A DNA stretch of 7,293 bases from Deltaproteobacteria bacterium (GCA_947483545.1 CANKNP010000275.1:1-7293); one strand, 5' to 3'. Positions 1-5,766 are shown, numbered from the stretch's first letter. Notes: generated by a model from the letters alone, not told the origin. A program made the numbers and translations.

Positions 1-25
1 CGGAGTACCGAAACTTGGGTCCGGT

Positions 26-56
26 CCTCCCGGCTCCGGAGTACCGGACCGGGAGG
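26..56. repeat. Bulged hairpin downstream of the caspase-like gene
   Basis: An 8-bp outer stem (CCTCCCGG with CCGGGAGG) encloses one unpaired C and a 5-bp inner stem (TCCGG with CCGGA) closed by the loop AGTA. It lies about 60 bp beyond the stop codon of the minus-strand caspase-like gene. A run of T is missing on either side, so a standard intrinsic terminator is not supported. The 10-mer CGGAGTACCG occurs at the very start of the window (1-10) and again inside this hairpin (37-46), which suggests that a related palindrome is cut by the window edge. Confidence 0.5.
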
Positions 57-116
57 CCCGACGCGGTCCGGCCTGGCTTTCATCGTGCGTCGGGTCGTGA
101 CTTCCGCCGAAGTCAT

Positions 117-1337
117 CTAGTTGCCGGCCGGCGCGACCGGCGCTGGGGTGTCCGGGAGCATCGCGGGCATCTCCTCCAGACCCACCTGACGGGGGTTGGC
201 GCAGAGGTATTGCTTCGACAAGGCGCCCGCTCCCGCCACCACCCTCGCTTCGGCGTCCGCACGTTCGAAATCGCCGTTCTCGACGTCCTGCACGAGCGCG
301 TCGCGTGCGGTTCGAGCGACCTCCGCGATGCGAGCCAAGCCGGTAACGTCGGGACAGGCGGAGGTGCGTTCGGCGATGGTGGTCACGATGTCGTTGGCCG
401 CAAGGATCCGTGGGTCGGGCTCCCCCCCGCCTCTTCGCAAGAATACAAAATCACCCATCCCAAGCAGGTTCCCCATCACCGGGGTCTGCACACGTTGCCC
501 GCGGTCGAACGCATCCTGGCGGACCTTGGGCCCAATGCTGGCGCCCAGGGCGGTCGCGGTCGTGAATTTCTGCACGTCCTCCAGCGCCTCGATGAACCGC
601 CCGGTGAACACAGAATGTCCTCCCGCCCCGCCATCGAGGACAGGTTGGTCGGCCCTGCCAGCGGTCAAGACCTGGAACACCGGCTCGCGCGTGGCCTCCT
701 GGATGTAGGCCTCGTCCACCCGCGGGACCTGGGCGTCGCGGGTGACGAGAATCCCGCCGTAGCAGGCATCCACCACCAAGAACTTGTGCTTGGCGGGCAC
801 ACGCTTCCCGATCACATCCCGAAGCTCGTTCATCGAGATGTTGGCGTAGATCCCCTCATCAGGATCCGTCGACCCGTCGTATGGGACCAGATATCCGAGC
901 GTCTCGTCCTTGCCGACCGCCTCGCTCTGACCGTGACCCGCCCAGAAGATGAACAGCGCATCGTTCTCATCCAGCGTGCGGTAGTCCGCGAGGGCGCGGA
1001 GCACCCCGGTGCGCGTTGCCTGTGCGTCCCGCAGGATCCGGATGGTCGCGAAATCGTAGCGTTCTACGAGCACGGACTGCACGCCCTCAGCGTCGCGCAC
1101 CGCGTACGTGAGGTCCAGCTTGTCGTCCGCGTAGTCGTTGATCCCGATGATCAGCGCGTGCATCTCGCGGTAGGGACGGACCGCCGTGCCGACCGTCGGC
1201 CCTGCGCTGACCGTGACCCCACGAAGCTCTGTCGGCGGGTCGATAGCGCTCGCCGTGGACTTGGGCTCGGTGGCGTGCACCAACCCGATCCCCGCCCAGG
1301 CGACGACGGCGAGGGTGGGTAGTTTTCGGGTGTTCAC
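117..1337 (-). CDS. Exported caspase-like (peptidase C14) protein
   Basis: A 406-residue protein with a C14 caspase/metacaspase-type cysteine peptidase fold. After a likely signal peptide (basic NTRK, hydrophobic stretch about residues 8-20, possible cleavage after VHA at 22) comes the first core strand with GIN at 65-67. The catalytic His is H135 in FWAGHGQ, followed by GYLVPYD (148-154). The catalytic Cys is C192 in VVDACYGG (188-195). The core ends near residue 300. The remaining 100 residues look helical and contain Cys328 and Cys379, which could form a disulfide in an exported protein. The GTG start is only three codons after an in-frame TAG, so the frame cannot extend upstream, and this start includes the full signal peptide. 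No Shine-Dalgarno sequence is visible, and a possible promoter places transcription start at or next to the GTG. Both catalytic residues are present, so it is probably an active peptidase of unknown target. Fold confidence is high; biological role is unknown. Confidence 0.9.
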   Translation of the reverse strand: MNTRKLPTLAVVAWAGIGLVHATEPKSTASAIDPPTELRGVTVSAGPTVGTAVRPYREMHALIIGINDYADDKLDLTYAVRDAEGVQSVLVERYDFATIRILRDAQATRTGVLRALADYRTLDENDALFIFWAGHGQSEAVGKDETLGYLVPYDGSTDPDEGIYANISMNELRDVIGKRVPAKHKFLVVDACYGGILVTRDAQVPRVDEAYIQEATREPVFQVLTAGRADQPVLDGGAGGHSVFTGRFIEALEDVQKFTTATALGASIGPKVRQDAFDRGQRVQTPVMGNLLGMGDFVFLRRGGGEPDPRILAANDIVTTIAERTSACPDVTGLARIAEVARTARDALVQDVENGDFERADAEARVVAGAGALSKQYLCANPRQVGLEEMPAMLPDTPAPVAPAGN

Positions 1338-1343
1338 CGCCGC

Positions 1344-1372
1344 AGGCTACGGCATGGTGTGCTGAGTGTCAA
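1344..1372 (-). promoter_or_regulatory. Possible sigma70-type promoter of the caspase-like gene
   Basis: On the minus strand there is a perfect -35 hexamer TTGACA (1372-1367), a 17-nt spacer and a -10-like TAGCCT (1349-1344). The -10 matches TATAAT at only three positions, but these include the key T, A and final T. The predicted start of transcription, about 7 nt further on, falls at or next to the GTG at 1337, which would make the message leaderless. This fits the missing ribosome binding site. Confidence 0.45.
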
Positions 1373-1390
1373 CGCCCCCTTTCCGACGCA

Positions 1391-1424
1391 CCTCCAGCCC
1401 AAAGCCTCCATCCCAAAGCCTCCA
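1391..1424. repeat. 14-bp tandem repeat in the divergent spacer
   Basis: The 13-mer CCCAAAGCCTCCA occurs exactly at 1398-1410 and 1412-1424, a period of 14 bp. A partial third unit (CCTCCA) precedes it at 1391-1396. The repeats sit between the two divergent genes, upstream of both, so a regulator could bind them. A short slippage duplication is equally possible. Confidence 0.5.
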
Positions 1425-1451
1425 GCCTACCCCCTGCATACATGGCCCGGC

Positions 1452-1898
1452 ATGCCCATCGAGATCCCCGAGACCCTGCCCAGCCTCGCGACCCTCATCC
1501 AATTCTTCGAGGAGGGCATCCCGTTCAACAAGCACCTGGGCATGAAGGTGATCGAGCTGACCGCCGAGCACTGCCGGGTTCGAATCCCCTTCCAGGACTT
1601 CCTGGTGGGCGATCCCTTCCGGCCGGCGCTTCACGGGGGGGTAAGCGCCACGTTGGCGGACACCGCGGGCGGTCTGGCCGTATTTGCGCGGGTGGGATCC
1701 ATCGGGGCCCGGGTGAGCACAGTGGACCTCCGCATGGACTACTACGCGCCCGCGCCGCTGGCAGACATCTACGCAGACGCCACGGTCGTGCGGCTCGGCA
1801 ACAGGGTCGCCATCGCCAGGATCCTGGTGCACGCCGAAGATGCCTCTACGGTGTTCGCAGAGGGCAAGGGCGTGTACAACGTGCACAAGGCACGTTGA
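1452..1898 (+). CDS. PaaI-family hotdog-fold thioesterase
   Basis: From the ATG at 1452 this is a 148-residue protein of the hotdog fold, the normal length for PaaI/YigI-type acyl-CoA thioesterases. Known members hydrolyse the thioester of acyl- or aryl-CoA, usually as cytoplasmic dimers or tetramers. The family signature is clear: HGG at residues 61-63 followed by ATLADTAGG with the likely catalytic Asp70, then the strand VSTVDLRMDYYAPAP (88-102). The frame stays open back to a GTG at 1359, but those 31 codons are proline-rich, resemble no hotdog N-terminus and overlap the divergent promoter region, so 1452 is preferred. No clear Shine-Dalgarno sequence precedes it. It stands alone on plus and converges on pilB, with stop codons 6 bp apart. 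The substrate cannot be told from sequence, and nothing nearby indicates a CoA pathway. Confidence 0.85.
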   Translation: MPIEIPETLPSLATLIQFFEEGIPFNKHLGMKVIELTAEHCRVRIPFQDFLVGDPFRPALHGGVSATLADTAGGLAVFARVGSIGARVSTVDLRMDYYAPAPLADIYADATVVRLGNRVAIARILVHAEDASTVFAEGKGVYNVHKAR

Positions 1899-1904
1899 AG
1901 GCGA

Positions 1905-3635
1905 TCAGTCCGGCGCAGTGACGCGCACGATCTCATCGACGGTGGTCATGCCCTCGCGGAACTTCGTGAGCGCGCTGGCCCGCAAGGTCTTCATGCCCTG
2001 GCGCACGGCCTCGCGCTTGAGCTCCAGGGTCGAAGCGCCGTTCAACACGAACTCCTTGAGCTCTTCGTTGAAGATCATGATCTCGTAGACGGCGATGCGG
2101 CCCTTGTACCCGGTGTTGTTGCACACCCGGCAGCCGGTGCCCTTGAACGCCTTGATGTCCGCGACCTCCTCGGGCGGGATGCCGACGTCGATCAGCTGCT
2201 GGCGCGGGACCTCGAACGGCGCCTTGCACTCGTAGCAGACCTTGCGGAGCAGACGCTGGGCGCCGATCAAGTTGACCGAGCTGGCGACGAGGAACGGCTC
2301 GATGCCCATGTTCAGGAGACGCGAGACGGTCGACGGGGCGTCGTTGGTATGCAAGGTGGAGAGCACCAAGTGGCCGGTGAGCGCGGCCTTGACGGCAATT
2401 TCCGCGGTCTCGAAGTCTCGAATCTCTCCAACCATGATGACGTCTGGATCCTGACGCAAGAAGCACCGGAGCGAAGCTGCGAAGTTCAGCCCGATCTCCT
2501 CGTGCATCTGCACCTGGTTGATGCCGTACAGGTTGTACTCGATGGGGTCTTCCGCCGTCGAGATGTTGTGCGACGTCTTGTTGAGCTCCGAGAGCGTCGA
2601 GTACAACGTCGTCGTCTTTCCGGACCCCGTGGGACCGGTGATCAGGATCATGCCGTAGGGCTTGTTGATGGCGTCCTTGAAGTCGCGCAAGATGCGCTCT
2701 TCAAAGCCGAGCTTCGTCATGTCGAGCTGGAGGTTCGACTTGTCGAGGAGCCGCATGACGGTCTTCTCACCCCAGAGGACGGGGCAGATCGAGACGCGGA
2801 AGTCCATCTCCTTGCCCTTGCCGAGCTTCAACTTGATGCGTCCGTCCTGGGGAAGCCGACGCTCGGCGATGTCGAGGTTCGCCATGATCTTCAACCGCGA
2901 GGTGATCGCGTGCTTCAGCCGCAAGGGCGGCTTCATGACCTCGTACAGCATGCCGTCGATGCGGTAGCGGATGCGAAGCTGCTTCTCGTAGGGCTCGATG
3001 TGGATGTCGGACGCGCCCTTGCGGATCGCGTCGAGCAGAACGAGGTTGACGAGCTTGACGACCGGGGCATCGCCCGCGGACTTTTCGAGATCGAGGATGT
3101 TCAGATCCTCGTCCACGTCGCCCGCCAGCTCAACGCCATCCTCGGAATTCTCGTTGAAGTCCACCATCACGTCGTCGAACGTGACGTTCGCCGTGTAGTA
3201 GCGCTCGATGGCCTCGGAGATCGCCTGCTCGGACGCCACGACGATGTCGATGGTCAGGTTCGTGACGAACTTGATGTCGTCCACCGCGTAGATGTTCGAC
3301 GGGTCCGCCATCGCGACGATCAGCGTGTTGCCGGCCTTGCTGACCGGGATCGCCTGATGCCGAACCACCAGCTCCTTCGGGATGACCTTGAGCACCTCGG
3401 GGTCGATCTCAAAGTCGGCGAGATTGATGGCCGGCACGCCGTACTGCTTCGACAGGAACTGGGTGAGCTCGTTCTCCTCGACGTAGCCGAGCTTCGCGAG
3501 CTGGGCGCCCAGCCGCGTGCCGGTGGCCCGCTGGCTCTCCATGGCCTTGGCCAACTGCAAGGGCGAAATCAGGTTCTCGCGGACGAGCAGCTCACCGAGG
3601 CGGTTCTGGTTGGCGGGCTTGCGATCTTCGGCCAT
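1905..3635 (-). CDS. pilB: Type IV pilus extension ATPase PilB (GspE family)
   Basis: A 576-residue cytoplasmic hexameric motor that powers type IV pilus extension; the usual PilB length is about 560-580. The N-terminal MshEN/T2SSE_N domain carries two 24-residue c-di-GMP motifs (12-35 and 41-64). A linker with many acidic residues follows (about 154-190), then the first conserved ATPase region (DAPVVKLVN 189-197; ASDIHIEPYEK 208-218). The motor has Walker A GPTGSGKT (334-341), the Asp box STAEDPIEY (359-367), Walker B DPDVIMVGEIRD (396-407, Glu404) and the His box ending STLHTNDA (426-433). The zinc tetracysteine is C467/C470 and C502/C505. These features, and the Myxococcus-like sequence, favour PilB over GspE or the retraction motor PilT. 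The ATG at 3635 has a weak purine-rich GAGAG upstream. pilT, pilC and pilin genes are absent from the window; der lies upstream across a 394-bp palindromic spacer. Confidence 0.95.
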   Translation of the reverse strand: MAEDRKPANQNRLGELLVRENLISPLQLAKAMESQRATGTRLGAQLAKLGYVEENELTQFLSKQYGVPAINLADFEIDPEVLKVIPKELVVRHQAIPVSKAGNTLIVAMADPSNIYAVDDIKFVTNLTIDIVVASEQAISEAIERYYTANVTFDDVMVDFNENSEDGVELAGDVDEDLNILDLEKSAGDAPVVKLVNLVLLDAIRKGASDIHIEPYEKQLRIRYRIDGMLYEVMKPPLRLKHAITSRLKIMANLDIAERRLPQDGRIKLKLGKGKEMDFRVSICPVLWGEKTVMRLLDKSNLQLDMTKLGFEERILRDFKDAINKPYGMILITGPTGSGKTTTLYSTLSELNKTSHNISTAEDPIEYNLYGINQVQMHEEIGLNFAASLRCFLRQDPDVIMVGEIRDFETAEIAVKAALTGHLVLSTLHTNDAPSTVSRLLNMGIEPFLVASSVNLIGAQRLLRKVCYECKAPFEVPRQQLIDVGIPPEEVADIKAFKGTGCRVCNNTGYKGRIAVYEIMIFNEELKEFVLNGASTLELKREAVRQGMKTLRASALTKFREGMTTVDEIVRVTAPD

Positions 3636-3682
3636 GCGGGACTCTCAGGAAGGGGCGCAAGCCTACCACGTCTTTCTGAGGA

Positions 3683-3701
3683 GGGCCGGCTCAGCCGGCC
3701 C
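3683..3701. repeat. 8-bp GC hairpin upstream of pilB
   Basis: GGGCCGGC and GCCGGCCC form a perfect 8-bp stem with the 3-nt loop TCA. It lies about 50 bp before the pilB start, and no T tract follows in either direction. Confidence 0.6.
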
Positions 3702-3707
3702 CCCTCC

Positions 3708-3723
3708 GCCGCCCGAAGGCGGC
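3708..3723. repeat. 6-bp hairpin with CGAA loop
   Basis: GCCGCC and GGCGGC form a perfect 6-bp stem with loop CGAA. It is only 6 bp from the preceding hairpin, so the two may form one repeat unit. Confidence 0.5.
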
Positions 3724-3757
3724 TACCCCCCGCGTGCAGGCGGTGGGGATCGGCGCC

Positions 3758-3789
3758 CGTCGTCCGTCGCGGGTACGCGACGGACGACG
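3758..3789. repeat. Perfect 14-bp inverted repeat with 4-nt loop
   Basis: CGTCGTCCGTCGCG at 3758-3771 is exactly complementary to CGCGACGGACGACG at 3776-3789, with loop GGTA. This is the longest perfect stem in the window. A second perfect stem (3792-3807) starts 2 bp later. Confidence 0.75.
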
Positions 3790-3791
3790 AC

Positions 3792-3807
3792 GGCCCGCGA
3801 GCGGGCC
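3792..3807. repeat. GC hairpin with CGAG loop
   Basis: GGCCCG and CGGGCC flank CGAG, giving a 6-bp stem with a 4-nt loop (7 bp if the loop closes to 2 nt). It directly follows the 14-bp hairpin. Confidence 0.5.
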
Positions 3808-3844
3808 TGGACGCGGGAACGTGCGTACGCAGCGGACACCGGGG

Positions 3845-3882
3845 CCGCGTGCGGAGCCTGCGACGTTGCCCGCTCCGCGCGG
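3845..3882. repeat. Bulged 11-bp hairpin
   Basis: CCGCG (3845-3849) pairs with CGCGG (3878-3882), and CGGAGC (3852-3857) pairs with GCTCCG (3872-3877). A 2-nt bulge (TG) separates the two stem parts on the left side and the loop is 14 nt. It is weaker than its neighbours because of the large loop. Confidence 0.4.
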
Positions 3883-3903
3883 AAGCTGCGACGGTGGGTT
3901 TCC

Positions 3904-3929
3904 CCTTCTCCCGCCAGAGCGGGAGAAGG
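3904..3929. repeat. 11-bp hairpin, REP-like arm
   Basis: CCTTCTCCCGC and GCGGGAGAAGG form a perfect 11-bp stem with loop CAGA. The right arm is also the left end of the large inverted repeat at 3920-4015, so the same bases have two possible partners. Confidence 0.65.
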
Positions 3930-4015
3930 TGCCCGCGTACTCGTGGGCGGATGAGGGCTTTCCAAATTCAAGGGGAGCCCTCATCCGACGCCGGGTACGG
4001 CGCCACCTTCTCCCG
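3920..4015. repeat. Pair of inverted 40-bp REP/MITE-like elements
   Basis: A 40-bp element at 3920-3959 is repeated in inverted orientation at 3976-4015, with a 16-bp AT-richer spacer. The outer 12 bp (CGGGAGAAGGTG) and inner 11 bp (GGATGAGGGCT) are identical; the 17-bp middle matches at 10 positions, giving 33/40 overall. In both copies the middle can fold into its own small hairpin: around TACT at 3938-3941, and CGCCG/CGGCG around GGTA at 3989-4002. From memory, the ends (GGGAGAAGGTG and GGATGAGGG) recall a repeat common between proteobacterial genes. No transposase for it is visible here. Confidence 0.7.
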
Positions 4016-4029
4016 GGGAGGACGCGCCC

Positions 4030-5517
4030 CTATTCCTCCTCGCCCTCGCCCTCGCCGACCTCGTCACCCGGCTCGACCACGTCCATCTCGTCGTCATCGA
4101 TGGCGGCCTCGTCGCCTTCCAGCTCCACCGCCATGTCGTCGATCCAGAGGGGCTTGGGCGTACCTGGGTTGTCAGCCTCGGCTCGCTCTTCGCCGAGCTT
4201 GCGTCGTCGGCGAAGTTGGAGCCGCAAGGGAGTGCCGAGAAATCCAAATTGCTCCCGGAGCTTGTTTTGCAGGTACCGCTGATACCCGTCCAACACGCCG
4301 TCGGGGTTGTTGCAGAAAATCGTGAATGTGGGCGGACGAACCCGAACCTGGGTCATGTACTGCAGCCGCACGGGGTGATTGTGCAGCTGCGGCGGCTGGT
4401 AGGCCGCGACGGACGCGCGCAAGAAGTCGTTCAGCTTCGCCGTCGCGACACGCTGGTTGAAGCTGTTGTAGACGTCCTTCACGACCGTCAGCACCTTCTG
4501 ACACCCCTTGCCTGTGAGCGCTGAGATGTAGAGCACCGGCGCCCACGAGAGGTGCGGCAGCTTGCGCTCCACCTCATCCTCGAGCACCTTGATGTTGCGA
4601 TCCTCGATCTCGCGCACCATGTCCCACTTGTTGACCAGCAGGACCACCGCCCGCCCGCGCTCCTCGATCAGCTCGGCCAGCGCAGCGTCCTGGTCGGTGA
4701 CCCCCTCCGCGCCGTCGATCACCAGCATGAGCACATGGCACCGTTCGATCGTACGGATCGCTGCGGAGACCGCGATGGTCTCCACGCGGTCGGAGATGCG
4801 GCCCCGGCGCCGGATCCCCGCCGTGTCCACCAGGCGGAATCGGCTGCCCTCGTAGTCCAGCAGCGTGTCGGTGGCGTCCATCGTGGTCCCCGGCATGTCG
4901 TGGACCACGTGCCGATCTTGCCCAAGCAACCGGTTGAGCAGCGTGGACTTCCCGATGTTCGGTCGTCCAAGCACCGCGACTCGGATCTCGCCCTCGATCT
5001 CCACCGGCTCCCCGTATATGCGCTCGGGCAACGCTTCGAACACCGCGTCCATCAGCTCGAACATGCCGCGGGCGTGCTCGGCGCTGATCGGGACCAACGC
5101 GTCGAACCCCAGCTTCCAGAACTCGTGGGCTTCATCCTCGTGGCTCGAGACGTCGCACTTGTTCACCACGACGATCACGGGCTTTTTCGCAGCGCGTACA
5201 CGATTCGCGGTCTCGACGTCCGCGGGGGTGATCCCGGTCTGTCGATCCACGAGGAAGATCACCACGTCGGCCTCGGCAATCGCGGTGTCGGATTGCGTGC
5301 GCATGGAGCTGAACAGCGCATCTTCGGGCGACGGATCGTATCCCCCGGTGTCGATGAGCATGAACGGGCGGTCGAGCCAGGCCGTCTCGACATAGTTGCG
5401 GTCCCGGGTCACCCCGGGACGGTCATGGACCAGCGCCTTCTTGTTGCCGGCGAGGCGGTTGAAAAGCGTCGATTTGCCGACATTTGGGCGACCGACGATG
5501 GCGATGGTGGGGAGCAT
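4030..5517 (-). CDS. der: Ribosome biogenesis GTPase Der (EngA)
   Basis: A 495-residue protein with the diagnostic layout of Der: two tandem GTPase domains and a C-terminal KH-like domain. It acts in the cytoplasm in maturation of the 50S ribosomal subunit and is essential in most bacteria tested. Domain 1 has P-loop GRPNVGKST (9-17), switch I Thr37, DTGG (56-59) and NKCD (119-122). Domain 2 has P-loop GRPNIGKST (184-192), DTAG (231-234) and NKWD (296-299). The KH-like part spans about 350-440, with TQVRVRPPTF (389-398) and FGFLGTPLRL (424-433). Two features are unusual: switch I of domain 2 reads GTTMDA, where GTTRDA is usual, and residues 458-495 form a tail with 19 acidic and no basic residues. 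The ATG at 5517 begins the first strand and P-loop at the normal distance. Only 37 bp separate it from the small membrane-protein gene, so co-transcription is likely. Confidence 0.96.
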   Translation of the reverse strand: MLPTIAIVGRPNVGKSTLFNRLAGNKKALVHDRPGVTRDRNYVETAWLDRPFMLIDTGGYDPSPEDALFSSMRTQSDTAIAEADVVIFLVDRQTGITPADVETANRVRAAKKPVIVVVNKCDVSSHEDEAHEFWKLGFDALVPISAEHARGMFELMDAVFEALPERIYGEPVEIEGEIRVAVLGRPNIGKSTLLNRLLGQDRHVVHDMPGTTMDATDTLLDYEGSRFRLVDTAGIRRRGRISDRVETIAVSAAIRTIERCHVLMLVIDGAEGVTDQDAALAELIEERGRAVVLLVNKWDMVREIEDRNIKVLEDEVERKLPHLSWAPVLYISALTGKGCQKVLTVVKDVYNSFNQRVATAKLNDFLRASVAAYQPPQLHNHPVRLQYMTQVRVRPPTFTIFCNNPDGVLDGYQRYLQNKLREQFGFLGTPLRLQLRRRRKLGEERAEADNPGTPKPLWIDDMAVELEGDEAAIDDDEMDVVEPGDEVGEGEGEEE

Positions 5518-5554
5518 GCGGGCGGTTACCCCGGGGGCGCCCCGGCGGGTAGCT

Positions 5555-5761
5555 TTACAACAGCGTCGTCAACGCCACCGACGCGAGCGCCAGCAGGATC
5601 ATCGCGGTAACAAGCCAGTCCGAGGGCCCGCCCTTGTCTTGGGGGCGCCGGCCGGGCAGCTCGTCCGACAGCGTGATCAGGCTTTGGAAGGTCTCCGGGT
5701 CGAAGGAACGCGCGCGTTTAGGCGTGCGCCGGGCGTCCTCTCGCTCGTGTTGGGTTGGCAC
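5555..5761 (-). CDS. Small tail-anchored membrane protein, unknown function
   Basis: A 68-residue protein that I do not recognise. Its first part is charged and basic (several Arg and Lys around EDARRTPKRARS). A short segment follows (FDPETFQSLITLSDELPG), then a single hydrophobic C-terminal helix of about 20 residues (WLVTAMILLALASVALTTLL) ending at the stop. This is the layout of a tail-anchored inner-membrane protein with a cytoplasmic head. It is probably a real gene: 58 of 68 codons end in G or C, like its neighbours. The GTG at 5761 is preferred because GGAG (5770-5767) lies 5 nt before it and the sigma54 promoter would start transcription near 5775. The frame is also open from a GTG at 5785, but that has no ribosome binding site and lies upstream of the predicted transcript. 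It is 37 bp ahead of der and probably in the same operon. Function cannot be assigned. Confidence 0.72.
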   Translation of the reverse strand: MPTQHEREDARRTPKRARSFDPETFQSLITLSDELPGRRPQDKGGPSDWLVTAMILLALASVALTTLL

Positions 5762-5766
5762 ATTGG

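Larger units (their letters stand above)
3636..4029. other. Palindrome-rich non-coding spacer between der and pilB
   Basis: This 394-bp gap holds no convincing gene. Short open frames exist on both strands but none has a recognisable domain. Much of it is self-complementary: at least six hairpins (3683-3701, 3708-3723, 3758-3789, 3792-3807, 3845-3882, 3904-3929), a perfect palindrome TGCGTACGCA (3822-3831) and a large inverted repeat (3920-4015). The direct repeat CTGCGACG occurs at 3858-3865 and 3886-3893. Such clusters are typical of REP/MITE-type intergenic repeats. On the minus strand the spacer follows the der stop and precedes the pilB start, so it could weaken read-through, stabilise the der message or carry the pilB promoter. 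I see no clear promoter or T-run terminator in it. Confidence 0.75.

Noticed and set aside
15..1322. Long open frame on the plus strand (435 codons)
   Set aside because: It is antisense to the caspase-like gene, has a His/Arg/Gly-rich composition typical of GC-rich shadow frames, and shows no domain.
1359..1451. N-terminal extension of the thioesterase from a GTG at 1359
   Set aside because: The extra residues are proline-rich and overlap the caspase promoter region and the tandem repeat. The 148-residue form matches the family length.
3650..3675. Second sigma54-like site upstream of pilB (TGGTAGGCTTGC on minus)
   Set aside because: The GG-to-GC spacing is 3 bp too short, and sigma54 promoters do not tolerate this.
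3691..3984. Small minus-strand open frame in the der-pilB spacer (97 codons)
   Set aside because: It consists of translated palindromes, is Arg/Gly/Pro-rich, and has no ribosome site or domain.
3636..4029. CRISPR array or tRNA/rRNA gene in the repeat-rich spacer
   Set aside because: The repeats are inverted and of different families, without regular spacers. No tRNA cloverleaf or rRNA sequence was recognised.
2349..4325. 658-codon plus-strand open frame
   Set aside because: It spans pilB antisense, the palindromic spacer and the der 3' end. It has no recognisable domain, and GC-rich DNA commonly gives such open shadow frames.
5534..5543. Perfect palindrome GGGGCGCCCC between the small gene and der
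   Set aside because: It has no loop and is short and pure GC, so chance is likely in this composition; it is not a terminator.
4552..5610. 352-codon plus-strand open frame
   Set aside because: It is antisense to der, which has every expected GTPase motif; the plus-strand product has none.
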